Shown: piece after piece, positions 11,764 to 23,423 of the stretch
Numbering within the stretch: the first letter of the stretch is position 1
Layout: each line of letters starts with the position of its first letter
Origin: Ditylenchus dipsaci
Lineage: Eukaryota; Nematoda; Chromadorea; Rhabditida; Anguinidae
Length of the DNA stretch: 64,000 bases
Direction of reading: 5' to 3'
Assembly: GCA_004194705.1 (NCBI GenBank)
Contig: SADC01000313.1
Location: 62,001 to 126,000 of the forward strand
Notes under the pieces: model-generated
Databases searched by the model: none
What the model saw: the letters and a program-made list of their open reading frames with translations, nothing else
Told to the model about the DNA's origin: nothing
Program-made: the position numbers and the translations under genes

Positions 11764-12188
11764 TAGGGTGGTGCGGTTACGGTTTATTTTTGGATCCGGT
11801 TTATTTTTCTCAGACATTTTTATCAAAGATTTGACAGAAATTTTTACATTTCGCGGACCCCTAATACTAAAATTTCTTCTTCTTTAAAATGGGATATAAA
11901 CGTAGAAAAAAATAAACAATAGTTGCACTAAAACCCGTTAACCGAAAGAAATCAGGAAAAAAACCGGTTAAAAAAAACCGGTCGGTTTTTTTTCCGATTT
12001 CTTTCGGTTAACCGGGTTTTTAGTGCAACTATTGTTTATTTTTTTTGTACGTTTAATATCCTATTTTGAAGAAGAAGAAAATTTAGTATTAGGGGTCCGC
12101 GAAATGTAAAAATTTCTGTCAAATCTTTGATAAAAATGTCTGAGAAAAATAAACCGGATCAAAAATAAACCGTAACCGCACCACCCTA
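11764..12188. mobile_element. 425-bp hAT-like palindromic MITE, 8-bp TSD
   Basis: A perfect 8-bp duplication GTTAACTA (11756-11763 and 12189-12196) flanks TAGGGTGGTGCGGTTACGG and its complement. The entire element is one near-perfect palindrome ~210 bases per arm, with a centre of repeated AACCGG words. hAT elements make 8-bp duplications. Confidence 0.9.
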
Positions 12189-12512
12189 GTTAACTACTCT
12201 TATACTGCTTTTATAAACTAAAAAACTTAAAACTTAAAAAAACTTAAAAAATCAGACGAGAACGAATGTAAAAATTTATCGAGCACGAAAAGAACTGCTG
12301 GTTCGCACGGCATAGGAGCGTTTAGGCAATTTTTGGACATTTGTCCGAAAATTGCCTAAACGCCTTAACATAACGCCAAGGATTTTAAATTTTAGAATCA
12401 TTTTCACTTTTCCATAGTCGGGTGTATTTTTAAAGCTCTTCTATTTATTTTTAGAGTTTCTTGATCTAAAAAAGTTTTTTATTTCCTTTCACATATTTTT
12501 TGCTTTTTTCAG

Positions 12513-12704
12513 ATAAAAGAATTTCCCTGGACTAACACTGATGTGGTCGAGAAGTTGCAGCAGCTAAGAAACAAGGAACCAAACCGAAGATGTCGATGCG
12601 TACTTCAAGCTGCAGTATAACAAGAAGTGCGTGCCTAAGACAATATTCCGATACATGCCCAAGGAAGCTGCGTTACCTCCATACCTAAGTCCAGAAGTTG
12701 TCGT
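12513..12704 (+). pseudogene. Exon-like segment of an unidentified gene inside the Pack-type element
   Basis: TTTTTTCAG precedes it and GT/GTAAGC follows. One frame reads IKEFPWTNTDVVEKLQQLR, then after a one-base shift EDVDAYFKLQYNKKCVPK and IFRYMPKEAALPPYLSPE. The composition is clearly protein-like. It does not resemble the dynein segment next to it in the element, so it may come from a second gene. No family could be named. Confidence 0.55.
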
Positions 12705-13016
12705 GTAAGCTGTTATAAATTTTTTATTTATTTTTCATATCGTTGTTGTGTGAAAGCCGCTAGTCTTTTGTACCTGAAAGCAATGAGAGGTATGTCAATA
12801 ATTGTTTTAGATACCCTTGTAGCTTGATGTGTTTCTAGGTGGCTTTTCTTGGCCGATAAGAAAAATGGACTGGTTGTATTCGCTTCGACGATGATTGCAA
12901 GGCTGCGGCTCAATGTGGGCTATTGATGGCAGATGGTACTTTTGATTGTGTCCAATAGCTTCGCTCAGTTGTACGTGATACATGGACTTGTAATATTCGA
13001 ATCCTCTGAACTTTAG

Positions 13017-14144
<1,128 letters not shown>

Positions 14145-14602
14145 GTAAGCTTACCCATATCGTAAAAGATGACTGATAGTTATGATTGCCGTTATTTCAG
14201 TTGAAGACTCCTCTGGTGTCAGGCCTACTTCGATTATCCGCTACAACAGCCACTTTGATGTTGTGCGCCAAAGAAAGAGAAAATGAAAAAACCAAAAGTT
14301 AAGAAATCTTGTTGTTAAACTGTTTTCAAGCTGTTATTGGTTCGAAGTCGAATAAAGTTCGAGGTTTTCAGTAAGTCTTTTGAATTTAGAGTGCCTGGGA
14401 CGTAAGAATAGCAAAAAACTTCCAATGAAACCACCGTATTGAAAGCCAAAGTGAAAAATACCTTATTCATATCCGTCTAAAAATATTACTCTCATGCTTT
14501 GATAAGTATCATGCTTTTCTAAGTATCACATAAGCTCACTCACAAGGTGATCCAAATACCTGAGGAGTAAATAAACTACGTGTCAATCATATGCACCATA
14601 TA
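14145..14602 (+). other. Downstream of dynein exons, unidentified
   Basis: A TTTCAG at 14195-14200 could accept the 14145 donor and would append about 24 residues before a stop, but these do not resemble dynein. The remaining sequence to 14602 shows no recognisable gene. Confidence 0.3.
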
Positions 14603-14856
14603 CCGTATTTTCTCTAATAACTCACCCTGCTCTAATAACTCACCCCACCCCCTCAACTTTGTTGACTCATATCCCAGCCGACAGAAAATGTTTTGCAAAG
14701 CTGTTTGTTGCGTTTTCTTAACTTTCACAAGCTCTACCGATTCCACTTTTTAGATTTTGGTTGAGCACGGGAAAGTCTCGAGATTGAGTTCAAATTTTTC
14801 CGATTTTCGAGGATCTAAAAATAACTCACTCGGGTGAGTTATTACAGGAAATACGG
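14603..14856. mobile_element. TA-type MITE (CCGTATTT head, ACTCACC tail)
   Basis: TA/CCGTATTTTCTCTAATAAC on the left pairs with GTTATTACAGGAAATACGG on the right. The tail ATAACTCACC appears twice on the left and again as an inner inverted pair (ATAACTCACTCGGGTGAGTT) on the right. It is inserted inside the 12313-15510 element. Confidence 0.75.
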
Positions 14857-15065
14857 GACATTCGTCGAATAGGACACTTGTCAAAAATTGCCTAAACCTC
14901 GGGCAAAAATTAAAAAGTTAGTCAAATCGATTGTCAGCCCATTTGGAATGTATTGTAGCCCTGATGTTCTTAACATGTTTTGTCGATATCAAAAAGGATC
15001 AAACAGAATATTTTGACCTCACAATAAAGGTTCACACCCACCTAGAGCCGACATAAACTTGAAAT

Positions 15066-15345
15066 TAGAGTAGTTCACGGTCGTTAATTGGGCCTTACCC
15101 GTTTTCGTTAACCGGATTTTGGCTACCCGGTTTTCGGTTACGGTTTTTCAGTTTTTTTTCGGTCGGTTAACCGGCTTGTACCCGGTTTTCGGTTTTTTTG
15201 TCGTAAATTAACCGAAATTTTGCTGTACCCGGTTTTCGGTTTCCCGGTTTTTTTGTACCCGGTTTTTCGGTCGGTTTTTTTTTGGCCAAATACCCGGTCG
15301 GTCGGTTAACCGACCGGGTCGGTTAACCGACCGTGAACTACTCTA
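15066..15345. mobile_element. 280-bp hAT-like MITE, 8-bp TSD
   Basis: A perfect CTTGAAAT duplication (15058-15065, 15346-15353) flanks TAGAGTAGTTCACGGTCG and its complement. The interior is made of repeated GGTTAACCG and CCCGGTTTTCGGT words. It inserted into the right part of the 12313-15510 element. Confidence 0.9.
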
Positions 15346-15833
15346 CTTGAAATACACATAGAGAGCCAAAAAAAAGAAGAGCTAAATACGTAAAAAATAC
15401 ACCCGACTATATAAAAATAATAATGAATTTAAAAATTTGAAATCCTTGGCATTATGATAAGGCGTTTAGGCAATTTTGGGACATTTGTCCAAAAATTGCC
15501 TAAACGCCTACGCACCGTTTGGAACATTCACCTTTTGAAATTTCCGTTTGGAAAACTCCTCGTTTGGAGAATTTCTCGTTTGGAATTTGTGTGCCACGCA
15601 GTTTTAGCTAATTTTGAAGCCAGAGCTTAATTTTTATAGCGCAACCTTGTAACAAATTTTAACGTTAGCAACATATGATTGAATTTTCGCAGTTAACTTT
15701 CTATATTTTAAAGCACCGCCTTTCTATAAATAATCGCAAGGGGATTTTATTTTTGAACTTGTGATAATTTCGGGATATATTTTCCAGATGCTTCTTTGTA
15801 AACATATTTGTATGATGCTGACTCGATATTATA

Positions 15834-15960
15834 CAGTTGACGCTCTCCATAAGATACCCCTAGTGGACCGGCCTGAGAGGTATCTTATCGAGAGCGTATC
15901 TTATGGGGAGGTATCTTATGGAGAGCGTATTTAGCCAGACTTACCGAAAAGCGTATCTTA
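15834..15960. repeat. Decayed pogo-like MITE with ATAAGATACC tail
   Basis: TA/CAGTTGACGCTCTCCATAAG has the head of the CAGTCGAACCTC family with an individual tail. GGTATCTTATGGAGAGCGT follows twice in the opposite orientation. The right terminus is not intact. Confidence 0.55.
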
Positions 15961-15988
15961 TGAGAAGCGTTCTCATGGGCGTAATCGT

Positions 15989-16143
15989 TTCGCCAATGAA
16001 ACTTTCGCCAATGCGCCTCTTCGCCAATGACATCTTTTCGCCAATGGCATATTTTCGCCAATGGCATCTTTTCGCCAATGAGATCACTTCGCCAATGCAT
16101 CTTTTCGCTAATGGCTTCTTTTCGTCAATAGCCTCTTTTCGCG
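15989..16143. repeat. ~17-bp tandem repeat TTTTCGCCAATGGCATC
   Basis: Nine to ten degenerate units. No inverted counterpart was found nearby, so it may be one surviving arm of an element like those at 34379 and 55731. Open frames in it are repeat artefacts. Confidence 0.75.
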
Positions 16144-16207
16144 TATACTCTTGATTTCTTTGTCAAATAAGCGGTGAGAAGTGTAAATGTGATTTAGTTC
16201 TTTAAAT

Positions 16208-16266
16208 GGGGTACACATCCAATAGCGAATAGATGATCTCTCAGGTTCGATTCCAGTGGGTGCATA
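16208..16266 (+). repeat. tRNA-like (B-box) segment
   Basis: acacatccaatagcgaatag followed by ctcaggttcgattccagtgg and gtgcataacc resembles the 3' half of a tRNA-derived module. Similar tails occur at 10120 and 21370. It is preceded by TTTAAATGGGG, like the TTAA-type elements. Confidence 0.45.
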
Positions 16267-16389
16267 ACCTATTCTTTTACTCTATATTTCTAGTAAGTTC
16301 ACTGACTATTAAGGTTAAAAACTATCTATGAATTGATTGAAAACCTTTTCAGCACTGCTTTACTGTCACCACTGGAGAACCTGAAAAAT

Positions 16390-16710
16390 TGAATTTTTTT
16401 AATAAAAAAAACCTGCCTATCTTATGTGAAATGGTGCGCGGAATTTGGTTTCTTAAGACCGAATTTCCGATTTTCCAAACCAAACCCCAAACCTGGGTGG
16501 GTAGCACCTATCCAGGTGGATATCCACCTGGATCGCCTGAAAAAGATTTCTTTAAAATCAGAAAAAAACCTGCTTATCTTATGCAAATGGTGTGGGGAAT
16601 TGGCTTTGTCAAGACCGAATTTCCGGTTTTCTACTCCAAAACCCCAAAACCTGGGGTGGTACCACCTGGCCAGGTGGATATCCACCTGGATGGCGTGAAA
16701 AATTAAATTT
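16390..16710. repeat. Two tandem units of a ~160-180-bp dispersed satellite
   Basis: Each unit has aaacctgc-ctatcttatg, gaccgaatttccg-ttttc, ccaaaacctggg-tgg and the palindrome CCAGGTGGATATCCACCTGG. Three units in reverse orientation lie at 44930-45440. The open frames on both strands are not genes. Confidence 0.75.
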
Positions 16711-16719
16711 TTTTTCGAA

Positions 16720-17472
16720 TCAAAAAAAAGCTTGTCAAATAATAGGCTTCGAAGAAGCCTCTAGCACTACTTGAAACACGAAGTGTTTTCTTTACCCCCA
16801 AAATCTTCTCCCTGTTCAGTAATACACTTTTTCTTCCTTGTCAGCTAGTTATAAAACAGTAAAATATTGATAAATTTCAATTTATAATTTCAAGATTTGG
16901 AATTTTTTAATCGGGGCCGAATGCGGTGCCCAAATGCTATGTGCCTAAATGCGTAGTAACCATTTTTGAAGACTCCTGTCAGACAAATCACCGGTCATTT
17001 TGTTGCCAGTGAGATGTGCTAAAAAGTGGGTGGTAACTTACTTGAAAGAAGTGTTCAAAAAGTTGGTCCAAACAGAATGCCCCGAGGTCTGTGAGCTGCA
17101 AACTGGTGGTCCGTTGAAAAAGATAGTAAAAAACTTCTGCCATATTTTTGGATTGTAATGTTTTTAGTATTGAAAATAAATCTTGATGAAAAAAATCACA
17201 GCTCGTAAAAAATATGGACAGGAGAAAAATGCACATTATCAAATTGTGCAAATTCAATTTTTGTAAAAAAATAGGCAATATTTGCCGAATATGACCGATT
17301 ATTTTCACACAAATTGAATTTGCACATCTTTATTTTGCACATTCTTATCCTGAAAAATATATTTCGAGTTGTACATTGAAAGTGTTTGAGACTTTGACAA
17401 GAAGCATGCCCATGCGTTTAAAAAGTTTGGACCCGTAAATTTTTGTAACCGTTCCACTCGTTCAATCTGATA
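16720..17472. other. Intergenic, with one hairpin
   Basis: 17235-17326 contains an inverted pair: cacattatcaaattgtgcaa and ttgaatttgcacatc-type words around tgtaaaaaaataggcaat. No gene or known repeat is recognised elsewhere in the stretch. Confidence 0.35.
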
Positions 17473-17653
17473 TAGTCGAACCTCTTAATAGTGACACCCG
17501 ATATAGTGACCCTTGATATAGTGACACCCCGGGCCCGATTTGGTTGGCCGACATATAGTGATATAGGATATAGTGACACACCGATATAGTGACACCTGGA
17601 TATAGTGACCTAGGGGTCGGTCCCCAGGGTGTCACTATAAAGAGGTTCGACTG
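17473..17653. mobile_element. pogo-like TA MITE, tail ATAGTGACACC
   Basis: TA/TAGTCGAACCTCTTAATAG and CTATAAAGAGGTTCGACTG/TA form the ends. The tail word GATATAGTGACAC is repeated five or six times inside. TIRs of this CAGTCGAACC kind are known from pogo/Tigger-related elements with TA duplications. Confidence 0.75.
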
Positions 17654-17819
17654 TATTGATGACCTTATACTAGTTGTAAAGACTAAGTAGAAAACTTAAA
17701 AATCTTAAGAAAGCGCATGAAAAAAACAGCGAGAATGAAAAAAGGGCCCACCTGGCTAAACTCTTTCTATTTTTAGAAAAAAAATAGTGCGTAAACCTCA
17801 TTGTCCAAAACTGGTTCGA

Positions 17820-17990
17820 TTTAGTGAAGGACGGTCTCGGACGGATCGGCCGTCAGCTGCCCCGTCCGAAGATGCCATTGCCGCCCGTCTGTCGTCTTAT
17901 ACGTTTTTGGCCGGCCGCCCGACCGGTTTTCAGCGCTGTCCGGACGGGGATATGGACAGTACGGTCCCGGCCGGACGGGCGTCACTATGG
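17820..17990. other. G+C-rich, CpG-rich island
   Basis: Repeated GGACGG/CCGTCC, CGGCCG and GGCCGG words contrast sharply with the A+T-rich surroundings. A frame is open across it on the plus strand, but the residues look like a by-product of the repeats. It could be a terminus of a transposon or an old promoter island. Confidence 0.4.
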
Positions 17991-18264
17991 CTACAAGATA
18001 ATACGAAAAAGGAAATTTTTAGAAAATTAAAAGTATGGCCTTTTCCGAGTAAGGATTTTCAAATTTACAGTCCACCATTGTGTGCGAGGCCTAAGAGACG
18101 GTGAATTTGCCGGAATTAACTTCCTATTTCTCCAGTTTGTTGAAAAATGACCTTAAAATACTCATTTCCAAGACTCTTTTTTGCGAGAAAAAGCTTTGTG
18201 CAATATTGATTATCTTTAGAATATTGTATTTGTGGTAGACAGTCCAAGCCACACTTTTTTATTA

Positions 18265-18490
18265 CACAAAAGAACTTTTCTAAAAATATTTTACTTCAGT
18301 GATTTTGAGTTGGAATGACTGTAGTCTTAGTTTCATTTCTTGCATATTCATCACTTGGTTTGAAATTTAAGTATATCTCCTTTTTCTAGCAACAACAACC
18401 CACATTTTCAAACAAAGGCAGTTTTTCATGTGCGAGATGCAGGTGTGAGAAACTGTCCTATTAAAAGAAACACTGCCCCACTGATGCTGC
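18265..18490. repeat. Dispersed repeat, copy 1
   Basis: About 225 bases, including gattttgagttggaatgac, tcatttcttgcatattcatc and caggtgtgagaaactgtcc, are repeated almost unchanged in direct orientation at 49822-50048. No terminal repeats are visible. Confidence 0.8.
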
Positions 18491-18828
18491 TTTTTTGAAT
18501 ACACGAGAAATCTAGCCAGTCAGACAAGGAAAATAAGGGGCAGGAGATAGCATTTTCTTGCGGTTTTTCCTCCAATCTTCTCCTAGAAAAAAAAGAAGGT
18601 AATTAAGATGTGGAAAATAGAAGCTAGTTCGCCTCATTTACTTCAAGGTCGAGTGCAAATGCATTTAGAATGCACCGATCTAAAATCAAAGTTCGATATT
18701 TTTTTGCCAAAAAATTGTCTAATTTGGGTGTTTTCAATTTGGCATGGCAAAATTTCGCGGCACATAATTCCGATGATAATTGGTTTTTGAAGCTGCCGCT
18801 ATGTGAAACTAAAATTCTAACGCTGGAT

Positions 18829-19132
18829 TCGCGCATTTTATAATATTTTGTAAATCATGTTTAATCAACTTCTGAGTAATATTTTTTGCTAAAAAGGTAG
18901 TTTTCCAAGTTTTTTCGATAAAAATTTTTTGGCCAAATTTGACTTTTTGCCTTGGGGGACCTAGGCAAACCAAGTTTTGTTTTGTCAAATTTTGACCAAA
19001 ATTTTTTTATCAAAAAACTTTTTTTTTTCGGAAATGGTTGGAAAACTACTTTTCTATCGTTTAAAGCATATATATATAGCAATTAGAAATTGTTTAAATA
19101 TGATTCACAAAATATTATAAAAAATGCGCACC
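18829..19132. repeat. Foldback element with GCCTTGG core
   Basis: Arms (tgcgcattttataatatttt and its complement at both ends) converge on TTTTTGCCTTGGGGGACC/TAGGCAAA. The inner arm ttggaaaactacttttctat is shared in part with the foldback around 29880-31190. The apparent minus-strand frame is the repeat itself. Confidence 0.75.
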
Positions 19133-19267
19133 CCGAAGTGAACTGTTTCTTTACTTCATTTTACATAGCAGTCGACTCTCACAATAAATATACAAAAAAT
19201 TCGTTTCATCGGTGAGGATGAATATTTTACCAAATTCTTAAATTCTGGGATATATTTAGATGGTGTC

Positions 19268-19400
19268 GAGGGCGTACATAACCACTTTGCCAAAAAAACA
19301 TTGCCGCAAGACTTTGTCTGCGGAACACACTTTGCCGCAGACAGTTTCTTGCGGCAAAGTGTCTGCTCCAAAGTGTGTAGGAACGTCGAGGGTGTTTCAA
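19268..19400. repeat. Inverted repeat of TTGCCGCAAG words
   Basis: ttgccgcaagactttgtctg and its complement face each other, with the flanking gtcgagggcgtac and gtcgagggtgttt in direct orientation. It is a short palindromic element of unknown type. Confidence 0.55.
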
Positions 19401-19972
19401 AAAAAATTCCATTTTTAAATTCAATTAACATTGATTTTAAAAGCAATTTCGAATGTAAGTCATATGTTTTTCACTCCTCTGCAATATTTTCATAAATAAT
19501 GACATTATTATAGTATGTTTAACACCTGATAGGACCTAATATGCGCAGATTTCCGAAAAATTCGGAAATCGGCCAGGCAAAGGGTTGCGTACTCCGATTT
19601 AAAAAAAATGGGGATATTTTTTGAAACACACTGTATACCTCTTCTCAATGCCCAAATGTCGACAAACGGCTTTTTCAATCATCCCTTCTCATCATGTATC
19701 TAAATACGCTATCGTCCGAAAAAATAAAAAATTGCAATTTTGCCTTGGTCCCCTGTGGTTACATCAGAGTTATAAATCAAATTGAAGTTTTTTTTAACTG
19801 CTCAAAGACCAAAAAAATTTAAAAAAAGCCAATACAAAAATAACAATGAGAAAAAGACGACTGAAAATTGTTTGTCAGAATGTGGACCTTATAAAGAAGG
19901 TATTTATCGTTTCAAATCTTCCGAAATTCTTGGACGGACATATTTAAAAAACTTGCAATTTTCAGTGGTGAA

Positions 19973-20356
19973 CAGTGTTGTAAATCTTGGAATTACGGCA
20001 CCGGCCCCAGCTAACGGCACCGACCAAAACATTTTAGGCACCGGCACAAGCTCATGGCACTGGTGTGGTGCCGTGAGCTGTCTGGTGCAATGCCGCACTA
20101 ATGTAATTTCCTCTGTTCGTAATTTCGAAACCGGCACCGATTTACGACACCGACCTCGAAAAACCCGGCACCGGACCCAGCTAACGGCACCGATTTTGAA
20201 AATTTTGGCAGCGGCACTGGCTCACGGCACGGACCTCGAAAATTTTGCACCGGCACCAGCTCACGCACCGACCAAAAAATTTCGGCACCGCAGCAGCTCA
20301 TGACCGGTGCGGTGCCATGAGCTGCCGGTGCCGCACCGGTGCCACTTACAACACTG
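19973..20356. mobile_element. 384-bp hAT-like MITE built of GGCACCGG words, 8-bp TSD
   Basis: A perfect GTGGTGAA duplication (19965-19972, 20357-20364) flanks CAGTGTTGTAA and TTACAACACTG. The interior is dense with GGCACCG, GAGCT and CGGTGCC words that can pair with one another. A related copy is at 62000-62243. The long open frame across it is a repeat artefact. Confidence 0.9.
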
Positions 20357-21828
20357 GTGGTGAAGCTATCATTTTTGCAATTTCTCAGACTTCACTGACT
20401 TAGCAGAATTAAAAACTGTAGCCAGTCAGTATTTTTAATAAGTTCCCACTTACTTACCCACTAAAATGTCGTTGGCGAGATAAATTATTTATTTTCTCTT
20501 TTTTACAAAAATGTTTTTCTTGCCTTTTTGGCAGTTGATTCACCGGCCCCAACCTACTACTCAATAGTAGCTTTTTGTATTACTCATCAATGAATTACTG
20601 CCACTTCTTGCAGCAAAGCAGCAGCAACAAAAGGTTAGAGAAAAAAGATCAAAGAGTAGCATCAGAATTGTGCCCACAACTTTTTTACTCGGCTCAGCTC
20701 TTTTTTAGAGTAGTAGTAGAAGAGGGCGAAAAAGCAACAGGAAGTGATACCAGGCTGGCCTCCTGCTATTGCCGGCTGCCCCCAATTGATTGCAGTTGTT
20801 TGGAGAGGCGCCACAGCACCCAAGCTTCCCGCGCTTTTCCCTCCTCTCAATACAACAAAGAAGTAGATGGATGGGTTGTTTTGTGCAGTTCCCCCTAGGT
20901 CCCGTGCTAATGTGTTTCTTGGCAGACCAGAGTAGATGGACCTGATGTGTGCAACAAAGGAAATAGGCAGTCTATGCAGGTGTGTTTTGTACTAAATATA
21001 TATTTTTGGTAATAAATTTTGGTGTGAGATTTGCTTCAAAAGCTGAAATAGAAAGGCAAATAAAGGCAAAAGAAATTGGTGTCTAGACACAGGTGAAAGA
21101 CTACAGACATTCCGGCCCTCATGTGCAAAGTTGACACCAATTTTTTTAGCTTGTCCCCCCCCTGTGTTGTTTTTTAAATGCCTTGGTCCCCCTGTTGATT
21201 ATGGTTATTGTAACATTGTGATAAAGGTGATCATGATGTATATGGTCAACCTGATCCCCTTCACCATGACAACTTTCAAAACAACCAAGCTAAAAAATTG
21301 GGGTGAGAAGGGTAGTAAAATATTGAAAAATCACAGGGGGCTTTATAAATAGGTCACAGGTTCGAATACTGCTGGGTGCACATCCTATTTGTACCACTTT
21401 TATTCAGATGTTTGGGTGACAAAACGTTATCAGCCACTTAGCTATCTAACAAAATTATAGAACAGGGAAAATTAAAAATTAAGGTAAAAAAGAACAAGGT
21501 GTGCATCCAATAGCATTTGAACCTGTGACCCAGAAAGTCCTTTTAAAATAAAAAAATGCCTTGGTCCCCTGTGGCCTTTCGATACTTTACCAGACTGTTA
21601 TCCCAAATTTTCGGCCTATGGGTACGAGATCTCAACGAATTTGATTGAAAGTCGCATACTGTCCATCCAATGAGACCGAACTCTAATTTACGAGTAAAAA
21701 AAATAAGCGAGATTCCCTTGTAAGACGCATCTGAAGTGAACATAGTTAGACGAAGACAAATGAGCACGGAAATGAACAAGTCTATTTAAGTCCTCATATA
21801 AATTTTCTTCCTGATCAGGCTTTTCAAA
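20357..21828. other. Intergenic stretch, no supported gene
   Basis: 20590-20900 is relatively G+C-rich with short open frames on both strands but no recognisable family. 21180 and 21555 carry the GCCTTGGTCCCC motif. Between them, ggtcacaggttcgaatactg (21350) faces its tRNA-like inverse catttgaacctgtgacc (21515). Confidence 0.4.
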
Positions 21829-22152
21829 GGGGAGGTCGTTTAGGTTTGAAAATCGGCCTCGGGGCGCAGTGAGTAAGCGTTTGTAATTCATGGCTCAAAA
21901 TGGTGTGCAGGTTCGATTCCACCTGGTGGCAAGTTACTTATTCTTTGTCTGTTTGACCAATGTCTATAGATGGTTCGACTTTTTCAGCCTGAGATTCAGA
22001 ATTAGCAACATCAATTACCCAACATTGATCAAACAAGCTAACGGGGATCGAACCTGCGGCACCATTTTTGGCTGAAAAACACCAACGCTTACCCACTACG
22101 TTACCGAGGCCACATTTCCAAACCTAAATAACTTTACTCTCACCCCCCCCCC
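21829..22152. mobile_element. Palindromic MITE whose arms contain tRNA-like modules
   Basis: Left arm: AGGGGAGGTCGTTTAGGTTTG, then GGCCTCGGGGCGCAGTGAG (A-box-like) and caggttcgattccac (B box). The right arm is the inverse, with gggatcgaacctgcgg and ccgaggccac. It is the same family as 50207-50569 and 63774-end. Flanks TTCAA on both sides may be a variant target duplication. Confidence 0.7.
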
Positions 22153-23003
22153 TTCAATAAGCGTTTGGGCAAGCCTCGATCATTAGATCGAAAAGATAAT
22201 CACTTCATTGCCGTCACGAATCAGCCGTTATCAATTGTCCAAGAGTTTGTCTACAGACAGCCGGTGATCAGGCCGGCCATCACACTTTTAGAAAAAATTA
22301 TCAAAAACTTGTTTTTGCAAATTAAGACTTTCTATATTTGCTTGTCTATCAATAGACTACAGCAATAACCTTTTTTTGTTGTCTACCGTTTGCAAGAGCA
22401 CCAAGTAATAGATAGTAACTGGCTGCTGGATGCATTCTTTCACTCCCTTGTTTGACTACCCGAAATTGGCGGCTTTTGTGTGTTGCTAACTGCTAGTCTA
22501 CTACTGCAAGCCGATGTAGTAAAGGGCCGAGAAATGGCTGGTTCTCTAGCGGATACACACCATCACCACTACAGATGAACAAAAAAGAATTTATTATTGT
22601 TGTTCATCGAGCTGCCACTGTCGACAGTTCTCCTCTACAGCAACACAAAGGTGGTAGCAGCACCTCATTACGCATTCAAAAACACACCAATTTGTTTCTT
22701 ATTTTCTCCTTCTCCGGAAATCCAACCCAAATTCAACCAGTTTTTTTTCGCAGCTATTCAAAAATCTTTTATTACTAGCTTCTTGAAGTGTGGGAGAATA
22801 GCTGTTGGGTTGGATTACTTACATAGAGTTCAAGTTGAGGGTCGAGCAAGGCTAGAATTAAGTGGGGTTCCGGTAGCTTAGTAATGCTACTCGGAAAATA
22901 ACTATTGCTCCGATTCGTTGCTCATTTACTCTTTGATTTCATCTTGACAATATCTTAACCAGTTTTTTTTACAAAATCCCAAAGTTAACTATTTCTAAAG
23001 ATA
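22153..23003. other. Unassigned stretch
   Basis: The stretch from 22430 to 22880 has balanced composition and several short open frames, but no splice model or family could be supported. It may be an untranslated or regulatory region, or a degenerate repeat. Confidence 0.3.
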
Positions 23004-23423
23004 CAGTCGACTCTCCCATAACGAACCCCCAAAAGTTCGTTCCCACCTTGGGTCCGACACTTTTTTTAGCCTGATTTTTAAATTTTTCCTAGTTCTGTTT
23101 GACAGTCTGGTCCCAAATATTGTAAGGATTCCGATTTTACCGATCGTTTTTCAGAAATCCAAAATTTTTTCCTCTAAAAAGGCAAAACCTCGATTTAAGG
23201 ACAGGAATTTTTTGAAAAAGCTTGTCCTTAAATCGAGTTTTTGCTTTTTTAGAGGAAAAATTTTGATTTCTGAAAACGATCGGTAAAATCGGAATCCTTA
23301 CAATATTTGCGACCAGACTGTCAAAACAGAACTAGGAAAAACTTTAAAAAAATCAGGCTAAAAAAAGTGTCGGACCCAAGGTGGAACGAACTTTTTGGGG
23401 TTCGTTATTGAGAGAGTCGACTG
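23004..23423. mobile_element. 420-bp pogo-like TA MITE, tail AACGAACCCC
   Basis: TA/CAGTCGACTCTCCCATAACG pairs with CGTTATTGAGAGAGTCGACTG/TA. The arms are complementary throughout (gttcgttcccaccttgg, ccgattttaccgatcg). The centre has a second inverted pair around acctcgatttaagg. Confidence 0.85.

Noticed and set aside
14200..14290. Continuation of the dynein exons
   Set aside because: The splice site is plausible but the ~24 residues do not match the expected linker after AAA1, so the captured fragment is taken to end at 14144.
19782..20303. 173-codon plus-strand open frame
   Set aside because: Most of it lies in the GGCACCG-word hAT-like MITE (19973-20356) and crosses the element boundary; not a gene.
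22575..22881. Two overlapping plus-strand frames of 67 and 94 codons
   Set aside because: Codon pattern and residues show no family, no splice model connects them, and neither frame is favoured.
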